A stretch of 64,000 nt of DNA from Theocolax elegans. Taxonomy: Eukaryota > Arthropoda > Insecta > Hymenoptera > Cerocephalidae. Below are positions 10,368 through 23,849 of this stretch, one piece after another (the stretch's first letter is position 1; the number at the start of each line of letters is the position of its first letter). Both the position numbers and the translations under genes were made by a program. Under the pieces are notes generated by a model, which ran no database searches, was not told the DNA's origin, and worked only from the letters and a program-made list of their open reading frames with translations. The DNA is taken from positions 37,390,905 through 37,454,904 of the forward strand of contig CM047427.1 of assembly GCA_026168455.1 (NCBI GenBank), written 5' to 3'.

Positions 10368-10445
10368 ATATATATATATATGTATATATGTATGTATATA
10401 TATATATATGTATATATATGTATATATATATATATATATATTGAT
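10368..10445. repeat. TA/TATG microsatellite
   Basis: An irregular run of TA and TATG dinucleotides is the right half of the tract into which the Gypsy element inserted; the left half is 777-788. Confidence 0.9.
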
Positions 10446-11960
10446 AATAAATCAAAAATAAAATTTTAATTTTTTTATCTACTTTTCTCACTTATTTTAC
10501 ACCTATGTAATAGACTATGATGAAAAATGTGTAAAAACGTATATTTAAATGTGATAAAGAGACAGAATCATCAAATAAATTATATATTACATAAAAATTA
10601 AAATATATTAATGAAAGTTATTAAAAATTATTAGACTGACAGTACTGCTTCAGTCTATGCTAGTATTACTGTGACCACTTTATTTTTACATTATTTAAGT
10701 ATGTAGTGACTATTATTTATTATTAATTACTTATATGTATTGGAATGTTCCTAATATAATAATTTAATTTGGTACAAAAATATACAAAAATTGGAATACT
10801 GGCAAAAGCGTAATTAGTTGGGTTATCCCGGAATACCTCAGCGATTCCCGAATATCCAGATAAATCCTGTAATTAGTGGAGTTATCCCGAAACACCTTAA
10901 AAATTCATGAAACATTCAGGAAATCCTGTAATTGATGGAATTATTCCGGAACACCTCAGAAATTCCCGAAATATCCAGGAAATCCTGTAACTAGTAGAGT
11001 TATCCCGAAATATCCAGGAAATCCCGAAATTGGTGGAGTTATCCCGGAATACCTAAAAAATTCCCGAAATATCCAGGAAATCCCGTAATTAGTGAATTAT
11101 CCCAGAATAACTCACAAATTCTCGAAATATCCAGGAAATCCCAAAATTAATGAAATTATCCCGGCATACCTCAGAAATTCCCGAAATATTAAGAAAATCT
11201 CGAAATTGGTGGAGTTATCCCGAATACATCAAAAATTCCCGAAATACCACAGAAAATCCCGAAATACCATAGAAAATCTTGAAACAACCAGAAAATCCCG
11301 AAATTAGGGAATTTATCTCGAAATATCACAGAAAATCCCGAAATATCCAGAAAATCCCGAAATTGGTGGAGTTATCCCGGAAAACCACAAAAAATCCCGA
11401 AATATCCTGAAAATCCCGAAATTGGTGGATTATCCCGGAATACTACAGAAAATACCGAACATCCAGAAAATCCCGAAACATCCAGGAAATCCCGTAATTG
11501 GTGGATTTATCCCGGAATACCACAAAAAATCCCGAAACATCCTGAAAATCCCGAAATTGTTGGAGTTATCCCGGAACACGTCAGAAAATATCGAAACATC
11601 CAGGAAATCCCGAAATAGGTGGAGTTATCACGAAATACCACAGAAAAACCCGAGACTTGCAGGAAACCCCGAAATTGGTGGAGTTATCCCGGAATACTTA
11701 AGAAATTACCGAATTATTTAGAAAATCTCGTAATTGGTGGAGTTATCCCGCAATACCTCAAAAATTCCCGAAATATCCAGGAAATCCCGTATATTTATTG
11801 AAGTTATCTCGATATAATTCAGAAATTCCTAAAATATCAGCATTAATCCTTCCACTCCACACATACTCTTAATTCTTACAACAGGAGACCGGACACCACC
11901 GCGGCACACCGGACACCACCGCCGGACACCGGAGAACAGATGACTTTTAATATAATATAG
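10446..11960. repeat. AT-rich repeat module 2 with a minisatellite of about 60 bp
   Basis: The start (about 10510-10690) and end (about 11845-11950) match module 1. The middle, about 10840-11840, is a different tandem array: units near 55-65 bp built from CCCGAAATATCCAGGAAAT and GGTGGAGTTATCCCGGAATA blocks, roughly 16-17 degenerate copies. Short reading frames across it only reflect the repeat. No gene is seen. Confidence 0.8.
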
Positions 11961-14900
11961 ATTTTTAAAATTATTCCGTACAATATATTATTTTATTTTT
12001 GAAAATCATTCCATGCACTTTATTATTTCATTTTTAAAATCATTCCGTACAAATTATTATTTCATTTTTAAAAATCGTTCCATGCAATTTATTATATTAC
12101 TTTAAAATCATTCCGTACAATTTATTATTTCATTTTTAAAATCATTCCGTACAATTTATTATTTCATTTTTAAAAATCATTCCGTACAATTTATTATTTC
12201 ATTTTTAAAATCATTCCATTCAATTTATTATTTCATTTTTAAAAATCATTCCGTACAATTGATTATTTCATTTTTAAAAATCATTCCAAGCAATTTATTA
12301 TTTTATTTTTAAAATCATTCTGTACAATTTATTATTTCATTTTTAAAATCTTTCCGTACAATTTATTATTTCCTTTATAAAAATTATTCCATGCAATTTA
12401 TTATTTCATTTTTAAAATCATTCTGTACAATTTATTATTTCATTTTTTTAAATTATTCCATGCATTTTATTATTTCATTTTTAAAATCATTTCATGCAAT
12501 TTATTATTTCATTTTTAAAATCATTCTGTACAATTTATTATTTCATTTTTAAAAACATTCCATGCAATTTATTATTTCATTTTTACATCATACCGTACAA
12601 TTTATTATTTCATTTTTAAAAATCATTCCATGCAATTAATATTTCCTTTTTAAAATCATACCATGCAATTTATTATTTTATTTTTAAATACATTCCATGC
12701 AGTTAATTATTTCATTTTTAAAATCATTCCATGCAATTTATTATTTCATTTTTTTAAATTATTCCATGCAATTTATTTTTTCATTTTTAACAACATTCCA
12801 TGCAATTTATTATTTCATTTTTACAATCATTCTGTACAATTTATTATTTCATTTTTTTAAATTATTCCATGCATTTTATTATTTCATTTTTAAAATCATT
12901 TCATGCAATTTATTATTTAATTTTTAAAAATCATTCCATGCAATTTATTATTTCATTCTTAAAAATTATTCCATGCAATTTATTATTTCATTTGAAAATC
13001 ATTCTGTACAATTTATTATTTCATTTTTAAAATCTTTCCGTACAATTTATTATTTCCTTTATAAAAATTATTCCATGCAATTTATTATTTCATTTTTAAA
13101 ATCATTCTGTACAATTTATTATTTCATTTTTTTAAATTATTCCATGCATTTTATTATTTCATTTTTAAAATCATTTCATGCAATTTATTATTTCATTTTT
13201 AAAATCATTCTGTACAATTTATTATTTCATTTTTAAAAACATTCCATGCAATTAATATTTCCTTTTTAAAATCATACCATGCAATTTATTATTTTATTTT
13301 TAAATACATTCCATGCAGTTAATTATTTCATTTTTAAAATCATTCCATGCAATTTATTATTTCATTTTTTTAAATTATTCCATGCAATTTTTTTTTTCAT
13401 TTTTAACAACATTCCATGCAATTTATTATTTCATTTTTACAATCATTCTGTACAATTTATTATTTCATTTTTTTAAATTATTCCATGCATTTTATTATTT
13501 CATTTTTAAAATCATTTCATGCAATTTATTATTTAATTTTTAAAAATCATTCCATGCAATTTATTATTTCATTCTTAAAAATTATTCCATGCAATTTATT
13601 ATTTCATTTGAAAATCATTCCATGCAATTTATTATTTCCTTTTTAAAATTATACCATGCAATTTATTATTTCATTTTTAAAATCATTCCGTCCAATTTAT
13701 TATTTCATTTTTAAAATCATTCCGTACAATTTACTATGTCTTTTTAAAAATCATTCCTTGCAATTTATTATTACATTTTTAAAAATCATTCCATGCAATT
13801 TATTATATCATTTGTTAAATCATTCCATGCAATTTATTATTACTTTTTTAAAAACATTCCATGCAATTTATTATTTCATTTTTAAAATCATTCCGTACAA
13901 ATTATTATTTCATTTTTAAAAATCGTTCCATGCAATTTATTATATTACTTTAAAATCATTCCGTACAATTTATTATTTCATTTTTAAAATCATTCCGTAC
14001 AATTTATTATTTCATTTTTAAAAATCATTCCGTACAATTTATTATTTCATTTTTAAAATCATTCCATTCAATTTATTATTTCATTTTTAAAAATCATTCC
14101 GTACAATTGATTATTTCATTTTTAAAAATCATTCCAAGCAATTTATTATTTTATTTTTAAAATCATTCTGTACAATTTATTATGTCATTTTTAAAATCTT
14201 TCCGTACAATTTATTATTTCCTTTATAAAAATTATTCCATGCAATTTATTATTTCATTTTTAAAATCATTCTGTACAATTTATTATTTCATTTTTTTAAA
14301 TTATTCCATGCATTTTATTATTTCATTTTTAAAATCATTTCATGCAATTTATTATTTCATTTTTAAAATCATTTTGTACAATTTATTATTTCATTTTTAA
14401 AAACATTCCATGCAATTTATTATTTCATTTTTACATCATACCGTACAATTTATTATTTCATTTTTAAAAATCATTCCATGCAATTAATATTTCCTTTTTA
14501 AAATCATACCATGCAATTTATTATTTTATTTTTAAATACATTCCATGCAGTTAATTATTTCATTTTTAAAATCATTCCATGCAATTTATTATTTCATTTT
14601 TTTAAATTATTCCATGCAATTTATTTTTTCATTTTTAACAACATTCCATGCAATTTATTATTTCATTTTTACAATCATTCTGTACAATTTATTATTTCAT
14701 TTTTTTAAATTATTCCATGCATTTTATTATTTCATTTTTAAAATCATTTCATGCAATTTATTATTTAATTTTTAAAAATCATTCCATGCAATTTATTATT
14801 TCATTCTTAAAAATTATTCCATGCAATTTATTATTTCATTTGAAAATCATTCTGTACAATTTATTATTTCATTTTTAAAATCTTTCCGTACAATTTATTA

Positions 14901-17900
14901 TTTCCTTTATAAAAATTATTCCATGCAATTTATTATTTCATTTTTAAAATCATTCTGTACAATTTATTATTTCATTTTTTTAAATTATTCCATGCATTTT
15001 ATTATTTCATTTTTAAAATCATTTCATGCAATTTATTATTTCATTTTTAAAATCATTCTGTACAATTTATTATTTCATTTTTAAAAACATTCCATGCAAT
15101 TAATATTTCCTTTTTAAAATCATACCATGCAATTTATTATTTTATTTTTAAATACATTCCATGCAGTTAATTATTTCATTTTTAAAATCATTCCATGCAA
15201 TTTATTATTTCATTTTTTTAAATTATTCCATGCAATTTTTTTTTTCATTTTTAACAACATTCCATGCAATTTATTATTTCATTTTTACAATCATTCTGTA
15301 CAATTTATTATTTCATTTTTTTAAATTATTCCATGCATTTTATTATTTCATTTTTAAAATCATTTCATGCAATTTATTATTTAATTTTTAAAAATCATTC
15401 CATGCAATTTATTATTTCATTCTTAAAAATTATTCCATGCAATTTATTATTTCATTTGAAAATCATTCCATGCAATTTATTATTTCCTTTTTAAAATTAT
15501 ACCATGCAATTTATTATTTCATTTTTAAAATTATTCCGTCCAATTTATTATTTCATTTTTAAAATCATTCCGTACAATTTACTATGTCTTTTTAAAAATC
15601 ATTCCTTGCAATTTATTATTACATTTTTAAAAATCATTCCATGCAATTTATTATATCATTTGTTAAATCATTCCATGCAATTTATTATTACTTTTTTAAA
15701 AATATTCCATGCAATTTATTATTTCATTTTTAAAAATTATTCCATGCAATTTATTATTTCATTTTTAAAAATCATTAATTGCAAGTTATTATTTCTTTTT
15801 TAAAATCATTCCGCACAATTTATTATTTCATTTTAAAAAACATCCTTGCAATTAATTATTTCATTTTTAATATCATTCCATACAATTAATTATTTCATTT
15901 TTAAAATCATTCCGTACAATTTATTATTTTAGTTTTAAAATCATTCCGTACAATTTATTATTTTATTTTTAAAATCATTCCGTACAATTTATTATTTCAT
16001 TTTTAAAATCATTCCGTACAATTTATTATTTCATTCTTAAAAATTATTCCATGCAATTTATTATTTCATTTGAAAATCATTCCATGCAATTTATTATTTC
16101 CTTTTTAAAATTATACCATGCAATTTATTATTTCATTTTTAAAATCATTCCGTCCAATTTATTATTTCATTTTTAAAATCATTCCGTACAATTTATTATG
16201 TCTTTTTAAAAATCATTCCTTGCAATTTATTATTACATTTTTAAAAATCATTCCATGGAATTTATTATTCCATTTGTTAAATCATTCCATGCAATTTATT
16301 ATTACTTTTTTAAAAACATTCCATGCAATTTATTATTTCATTTTTAAAAATTATTCCATGCAATTTATTATGTAATTTTTAAAAATCATTAATTGCAAGT
16401 TATTATTTCTTTTTTAAAATCATTCCGCACAATTTATTATTTCATTTAAAAAAACATCCTTGCAATTTATTATTTCATTTTTAATATCATTCCATACAAT
16501 TTATTATTTCATTTTTAAAATCATTCCGTACAATTTATTATTTTATTTTTAAAATCATTCCGTACAATTTATTATTTTATTTTTAAAATCATTCCGTACA
16601 ATTTATTATTTCATTTTTAAAATCATTCCGTACAATTTATTATTTCATTTTTAAAACTCATTCCATGCAATTTATTATTTCATTTTTAAAAATCATTCCA
16701 TGCAATTAATATTTCCTTTTTAAAATCATACCATGCAATTTATTATTTTATTTTTAAATACATTCCATGCAGTTAATTATTTCATTTTTAAAATCATTCC
16801 ATGCAATTTATTATTTCATTTTTTTAAATTATTCCATGCAATTTTTTTTTTCATTTTTAACAACATTCCATGCAATATATTATTTCATTTTTACAATCAT
16901 TCTGTACAATTTATTATTTCATTTTCTTAAATTATTCCATGCATTTTATTATTTCATTTTTAAAATCATTTCATGCATTTTATTATTTAATTTTTAAAAA
17001 TCATTCCATGCAATTTATTATTTCATTCTTAAAAATTATTCCATGCAATTTATTATTTCATTTGAAAATCATTCCATGCAATTTATTATTTCCTTTTTAA
17101 AATTATACCATGCAATTTATTATTTCATTTTTAAAATCATTCCATACAATTTATTATTTCATTTTTAACATCATTCCGTACAATTTATTATTTTATTTTT
17201 AAAATCATTCCGTACAATTTATTATTTTATTTTTAAAATCATTCCGTACAATTTATTATTTCATTTTTAAAATCATTCCGTACAATTTATTATTTCATTT
17301 TTAAAACTCATTCCATGCAATTTATTATTTCATTTTTAAAAATCATTCCATGCAATTCATTATTTCATTGTTAAAATCATTCCATGCAATTTATTATTTC
17401 ATTTTTAAAATCATTCCATGCAATTTATCATTTCATTTTTTAAATCATTCCGTGCAATTTATTATTTCATTTTTAAAATCATTCCGTACAATTAATTATT
17501 TCATTTTTAAAAATTATACCATGCATTTATTATCTCATTTTTAAAAATCATTCCATGCAATATATTATATCCTTTTTAAAATCATTCCATGCAATTTATT
17601 ATTTCCTTTTTAAAATTATACCATGCAATTTATTATTCATTTTTAAAATCATTCCGTCCAATTTATTATTTCATTTTAAAATCATTCCGTACAATTTATT
17701 ATGTCTTTTTAAAAATCATTCCTTGCAATTTATTATTACATTTTTAAAAATCATTCCATGCAATTTATTATTTCATTTGTTAAATCATTCCATGCAATTT
17801 ATTATTAATTTTTTAAAAAACATTCCATGCAATTTATTATTTCATTTTAAAAATTATTCCATGCAATTATTATTTAATTTTTAAAAATCATTAATTGCAA

Positions 17901-20075
17901 TTTATTATTTCATTTTTAAAATCATTCCGTACAATTTATTATTTCATTTTTAAAATCATTCCATTCAATTTATTATTTCATTTTTAAAATCATTTCATGC
18001 AATTTATTATTTCATTTTTTAAAATTATTCCATGCATTTTATCATTTCATTTTTTAAAATCATTCCGCACAATTTATTATTTCATTTTTAAAATCATTCC
18101 GTACAATTAATTATTTCATTTTTTAAAATCATTCCATGCAATTTATTATTTCATTTTTAAAATCATTCCGTCCAATTTATTATTTCATTTTTAAAATCAT
18201 TCCGTACAATTTATTATTTCATTTTTAAAATCATTCCGTACAATTTATTATTTCATTTTTAAAACTCATTCCATGCAATTTATTATTTCATTTTTAAAAA
18301 TCATTCCATGCAATTCATTATTTCATTGTTAAAATCATTCCATGCAATTTATTATTTCATTTTTAAAATCATTCCATGCAATTTATCATTTCATTTTTTA
18401 AATCATTCCGTGCAATTTATTATTTCATTTTTAAAATCATTCCGTACAATTAATTATTTCATTTTTAAAAATTATACCATGCATTTATTATCTCATTTTT
18501 AAAAATCATTCCATGCAATATATTATATCCTTTTTAAAATCATTCCATGCAATTTATTATTTCCTTTTTAAAATTATACCATGCAATTTATTATTTCATT
18601 TTTAAAATCATTCCGTCCAATTTATTATTTCATTTTTAAAATCATTCCGTACAATTTATTATGTCTTTTTAAAAATCATTCCTTGCAATTTATTATTACA
18701 TTTTTAAAAATCATTCCATGCAATTTATTATTTCATTTGTTAAATCATTCCATGCAATTTATTATTAATTTTTTAAAAAACATTCCATGCAATTTATTAT
18801 TTCATTTTTAAAAATTATTCCATGCAATTTATTATTTAATTTTTAAAAATCATTAATTGCAAGTTATTATTTCTTTTTTAAAATCATTCCGCACAATTTA
18901 TTATTTCATTTTTAATATCATTCCATACAATTTATTATTTCATTTTTAAAATCATTCCGTACAATTTATTATTTTATTTTTAAAATCATTCCGTACAATT
19001 TATTATTTTATTTTTAAAATCATTCCGTACAATTTATTATTTCATTTTTAAAATCATTCCGTACAATTTATTATTTCATTTTTAAAACTCATTCCATGCA
19101 ATTTATTATTTCATTTTTAAAAATCATTCCATGCAATTAATATTTCCTTTTTAAAATCATACCATGCAATTTATAATTTTATTTTTAAATACATTCCATG
19201 CAGTTAATTATTTCATTTTTAAAATCATTCCATGCAATTTATTATTTCATTTTTTTAAATTATTCCTTGCAATTTTTTTTTCATTTTTAACAACATTCCA
19301 TGCAATTTATTATTTCATTTTTACAATCATTCTGTACAATTTATTTTTTCATTTTTTTAAATTATTCCATGCATTTTATTATTTCATTTTTAAAATCATT
19401 TCATGCAATTTATTATTTAATTTTTAAAAATCATTCCATGCAATTTATTATTTCATTCTTAAAAATTATTCCATGCAATTTATTATTTCATTTGAAAATC
19501 ATTCCATGCAATTTATTATTTCCTTTTTAAAATTATACCATGCAATTTATTATTTCATTTTTAAAATCATTCCATATAATTTATTATTTCATTTTTAAAA
19601 TCATTCCGTACAATTTATTATTTTATTTTTAAAATCATTCCGTACAATTTATTATTTTATTTTTAAAATCATTCCGTACAATTTATTATTTCATTTTTAA
19701 AATCATTCCGTACAATTTATTATTTCATTTTTAAAACTCATTCCATGCAATTTATTATTTCATTTTTAAAAATCATTCCATGCAATTCATTATTTCATTT
19801 TTAAAATCATTCCATGCAATTTATTATTTCATTTTTAAAATCATTCCATGCAATTTATCATTTCATTTTTTAAATCATTCCGTGCAATTTATTATTTCAT
19901 TTTTAAAATCATTCCGTACAATTAATTATTTCATTTTTAAAAATTATACCATGCATTTATTATCTCATTTTTAAAAATCATTCCATGCAATATATTATAT
20001 CCTTTTTAAAATCATTCCATGCAATTTATTATTTCATTTTTAAAATCACTTCATGCAATTAATTATTACGTTTTA
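11961..20075. repeat. 34-bp AT-rich satellite array with higher-order repeats
   Basis: About 8.1 kb of tandem units average 34 bp, roughly 240 copies. A unit is an ATTTATTATTTCATTTTTAA half plus AATCATTCC and then either ATGCA or GTACA. Many copies vary in T-run length. Higher-order structure is clear: 12663 recurs at 13279 (616 bp), an 1848-bp block recurs (12051 and 13899 anchor identical text), and 17350 recurs at 18308 and 19780. Because 34 is not a multiple of 3, the array reads open in all + frames for a few units, giving hydrophobic spurious ORFs. The right end has a short TG-rich run at 20085-20112. Confidence 0.95.
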
Positions 20076-20172
20076 AAAAATTCACTGTGTGTATGTGTGT
20101 TTGTGTGTGTGTTCTACTAATATTGATTGTTTATAGTTTAAATATTCGTTTTTTTTAGTTTGCAAAAACCTA

Positions 20173-20565
20173 TTGAATGATATCGAAAGTGACAAGGAGA
20201 TTTTCGTTGTGTCTTCTGAAAGTGATAATGAAGACAGCGACTATACAAGTGGAACGTACGAGTGCGAGTCTTGTACACAGAGTACTGACCCTCGGTCGTC
20301 ATCTGTTCTACCACATGATGAATTAGTGCATGAAAAGGAAATCGAAGAAGAGGATGTGATGATGAATGTATTGGATGTCGATGCAGAAGACAGGGAGAAG
20401 GAGGTCGTACAGGGTGAAGTCAACATATCGGACAACGAGAACGTTAATGAGAGCGACGACGACGACGACGATTATGACGATGAGAGAGATATCGAGATAG
20501 GTCGACCTACAGGACTCATAGCCGAGATGATGCGAAACCTGTGGGAATGGTTGAGAGAGCTATAA
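20173..20565 (+). CDS. Unrecognised acidic protein, 130 aa
   Basis: An ATG-initiated frame encodes a strongly acidic, Ser/Asp/Glu-rich protein with an Asp run (SDDDDDDYDD, about residues 94-104) and a more hydrophobic C-terminus (MMRNLWEWLREL). I do not recognise a family. It lies just right of the satellite and about 0.75 kb upstream of the first recognisable polymerase text, so it may belong to the Polinton-like element. A run of T ending TTTTTTTTAG directly upstream (about 20150-20159) could be a splice acceptor. It could also be a chance ORF. Confidence 0.4.
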   Translation: MNDIESDKEIFVVSSESDNEDSDYTSGTYECESCTQSTDPRSSSVLPHDELVHEKEIEEEDVMMNVLDVDAEDREKEVVQGEVNISDNENVNESDDDDDDYDDERDIEIGRPTGLIAEMMRNLWEWLREL

Positions 20566-20692
20566 CAGCCCCTTCTTTAAGCTCTATCGGGAGTCAACTT
20601 AATAGTGAAGATATCGATTTACAACGTTCGCTTGCGATTAAAAATTTTACATTCGTCAAGAACCCGTAGATGAAGGCACCGGATTTAACGTT

Positions 20693-20992
20693 TTGCACGT
20701 TCTCAACAGGCGGATAAATGAGCGTAAGTTAAAATTTTTATTAAATAACGAGTATTTTCAGCGATTGATATACGAAGTTTTTTACTTAGTTATTCGTCAT
20801 GAAGAAATTGGAATTGATAGCGTCTCTCGATGGTGTAGTCCCGCATTAGATGCTTATGCGGCAAGAATCCGTAATAACAAACATGCTCAGGAACTGCGGT
20901 GGATCCAAACAATGACTTCAAATATGGATTCACCGTTGTATATAGAGTCAAATATTCATAATCTGTCGGAAAGAGTGCACGTAAAAAAATAA
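20693..20992 (+). CDS. Unrecognised protein or fragment, 99 aa
   Basis: The frame is open a few codons upstream of the marked Met (from about 20655). The composition is protein-like, with a mixed charged and hydrophobic content and the segments RRINERKLKFLLNN and DSVSRWCSPALDAYAARIR. No motif is recognised. Its place between the acidic ORF and the polymerase suggests a relic of a Polinton gene or of the variable N-terminal part of the polymerase, which is inference only. Confidence 0.4.
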   Translation: MHVLNRRINERKLKFLLNNEYFQRLIYEVFYLVIRHEEIGIDSVSRWCSPALDAYAARIRNNKHAQELRWIQTMTSNMDSPLYIESNIHNLSERVHVKK

Positions 20993-21077
20993 TTAAAATT
21001 AAATTAAATCGTTATTAATTTGAATATTGCAAAAACAGTTAAAAACTTTGTAATATAAAATAAATTGAATGTCCATG

Positions 21078-21180
21078 CAGGGTTGCCAGATGGCGATTTT
21101 TTCTCTTCGTTGCTCTCGTATAATAAACATCAAAATATGTTAGAGAGTAAAGGAAAGAAAATCGCCAACTGGTTACTCTG
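21078..21180. mobile_element. 103-bp hAT-like MITE
   Basis: Imperfect inverted ends (CAGGGTTGCCAGATGGCGA on the left, complement CAGAGTAACCAGTTGGCGA on the right) enclose a short loop. The flanks TGTCCATG (21070-21077) and TGTATATG (21181-21188) match at 6 of 8 bases, consistent with an old 8-bp target duplication typical of hAT elements. Confidence 0.6.
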
Positions 21181-21315
21181 TGTATATGTACACACACATT
21201 TTTTTTGTTTTGCATCGAGCCGCAAGTACGTCTGGTGGAATACTCCGACTCTGACGAATGCGAAACGGGACATGTAAGCAGTAACAACGTAATCTGTGGT
21301 TACACACAGTCTTTC

Positions 21316-23529
21316 TATTCACCAGACTCATTGTCGACTGATGAGCGCCAAAGTTTTTACGCATGGCACAACGCGGAATAAGAAGGAGAGGTTGTATTTG
21401 ATTTTAAGCGTGAAATGTAAGAAAATTGTCGGATGGATGTAGAGATTTTAAGACGCGCGTGCTTGGCGTTTAAAAAAGTTTTTATGGAAATCGGGGATGT
21501 ATGTCCATTTACTGAGGCTACTACGATAGCAAGCGCGTGCTCGTTGTTATATAGGAAAAAATATCTTGAAAAAAAAACAATAGGAATATTACCGTCAAAT
21601 GGAAACAGACGATGCGACACTCACTCGCAAAAATCCGTCGAATGGCTCCTTTACTGCGAACGGGAAATGGGTGTCGAAATAATTCATGCTGGTAGGGCTC
21701 GCGAATTTCGTTTGATAGAAGGTTTTTTGGTCGACGGTTATTTACCACCTACGACCTCGGGGGAAAAAGGAATTGTTTTCGAATTCAAGGGTTGCTTCAC
21801 TCATGGGTGTCCAAAGTGCTTTAAAACATCGCGCAACAAAAAAGTAGTTTACGGGTTATCATTTGACGAGGTGTATGGTAATACACAGAATAAATTAAGA
21901 AAAATGCGGGAACACGGATACAATGTACAATACATTTGGGAATGTCAATTTAACAAACTAAAACGATCGAATCCGGGAATTGTTAGTTATCTTAAAACAC
22001 ACCCGCTGATACACAAATTAATTCTTAATCCACGCGATGCATTTTTCGAAGGTCGAACAGAAAATTTTGTACCGTTTTACGAAGTTACCAAAAATGAAAA
22101 AATTAAATACAGACATTTGTTCACTTACCCTTATATCTGCAAAAGGGATCCTGTTGGACATCCATGCATTTTTATGGGTGAAGAGTTCCGCGAGTTGACT
22201 GGGAGCGTCTGGAACAATCTTTCTCGGATTGAGGGTTTGGTTAAATGTAAGATTTTACCTCCGCGCAATTTGTACTTACCAATTTTACCCATTAAAATGC
22301 ATGGTCGCTTGCTCTTTATACTAGGTAGATCTTGCTGCGAAGAAAATAATGCAAATGAATGCAATCACGATTCAGTTGTAGACCGTGAATTTTGGGGTAC
22401 GTGGGTAGTAGATGAATTACGTAAAGCTGTCGAGCTTGGTTACCGCATAACCGAAATATATATTATTTGGTAATACGAAATAACGCAATTCGACGGTGTA
22501 CAAGGTGGACTTTTTCCCGAGTATGTAAATATTCTTTTAAAAATTAAGCAAAAAGCTAGCGGATTTCCGGCGGAATGCGTGGATGAACCATCGATTGCGT
22601 GGTATCTGTACGAGTATGAACATGACCAAGGTATCCAGTTAGACCGTGATAAAATTGAGTGCCATTTAGGGTTAAGAGCAGTGTCAAAACTCATGTTGAA
22701 TAGTCAGTGGGGTAAGTTCGGGCAACGTTCTAACCTAAAACAAACAACAATTGTAAAATCTCGTTCAAATTTTTCAGAAATAATTACTGCACCCGATAAA
22801 GAAGTTTTTTCTATAATCCCCGTAAATGATGAAATCATGTATCTGAATTGGCGACACAAAGAAGAAGCAGTTGAGTCATCGCCAAATTCAAATGTTGTCA
22901 TTGCTGCTTATATAACTGCTCAAGCGCGTTTAGAATTATACAAATACATGGAACGCCTTGGTGAACGATTGTTGTATTGCGATACGGATTCATGCATATT
23001 CATAAGAAAGGACGAAAGCGATTCGTGTAAGTATGACCCACCATTAAATAATTTATTGGGTGGTATGACTGATGAATTGCAAAGTTACGGAAAAGGTACA
23101 TATATACACACAATAATTGCTGTCGTTCCAAAATTTTACGCGTATAAAGCAATTACACCATCGGGAGAGATTGTGAATTGCTGCAAAGCCAAGGGTGTAT
23201 CGTTAAATTTTAAAAATTCATTAAAAATAATTTTTGAAAGCATTAAAAGTATGCTCGATGCCACATTTACCAGTACCACAAGAATGTGCGTAGATGGAGT
23301 TGTTTCCAATGATCACATTGAGAAACAAAAAATAAATGTTAAGTTTCAAGCAATTGGTAGATCTGCTGTTCATGAATTTTTGACGTGCGATGAATCCAAA
23401 CCTTGTATAGATGTATTGAAAAAAACGACGTTACATTTCTCAACACCGTTCTGTACCGTATGGATACAAACCATACTAAATGTAAAAAAATCTAAATATG
23501 AAGCATATGTATATATTGTTGTTGAATAA
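21316..23529 (+). pseudogene. Maverick/Polinton-type protein-primed family B DNA polymerase (pseudogene)
   Basis: The translation matches the organellar/viral DNA_pol_B_2 family that replicates linear protein-primed genomes. Landmarks are the DVEILRRAC segment at the end of the exonuclease domain, the HAGR and WECQF blocks of the linker, motif B (LMLNSQWGKFGQR, near 22690) and motif C (YCDTDS, near 22975-22992). One frame is preserved for 2.2 kb but broken by three nonsense codons (21379, 21418 and 22471). Around motif A (22110-22130) a few codons are out of frame between compensating small indels, so the catalytic first Asp motif is scrambled. The N-terminal exonuclease motifs are missing upstream, where a MITE lies. 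The gene is decayed and not functional. Confidence 0.9.
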
Positions 23530-23830
23530 AAATTCTAGTATAATGTATTAAATGTCTTAAATTCCTATTTTTTTACCACTATTATTTTACACATACTTGT
23601 TTTTCTACAGAGATCAGCGTTATCAAAGCTCGTAATCTTAATCACTGTGTGCGAGAGAATTAGCTAGATTATCGCGAAGATCAGGCTAGTTTATCAATCG
23701 CGATGAATCAGGCGGTAAAGTCTATAGCTTATTCCCGACCGCGCCGCCGCCGCCTATCCGCAATGTTACGCTTTTTTTCGTGTTAAAAATACATTGTAGG
23801 GACTAAGTCGATCAGTTTTGAAAATGGATA
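23530..23830. other. Intergenic stretch within the Polinton-like relic
   Basis: I see no gene in these 300 bases. A GC-rich patch (CCGCGCCGCCGCCGCC near 23739) stands out from the AT-rich context. Confidence 0.5.
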
Positions 23831-23849
23831 CGCGTTGGAAACATCCGTT

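Noticed and set aside
11092..11801. ORFs of 60-99 aa in the Asn/Arg-rich frame
   Set aside because: They follow the minisatellite of about 60 bp and shift frame with each indel.
12663..19974. Dozens of 60-130-aa ORFs with MQFIISFLKSF-like repeats
   Set aside because: They are read-through of a 34-bp AT-rich satellite in all three plus frames; the peptides only mirror the repeat and have no start context or family.
11961..20075. CRISPR-like array
   Set aside because: The units are contiguous tandem repeats without unique spacers, in a eukaryotic context.
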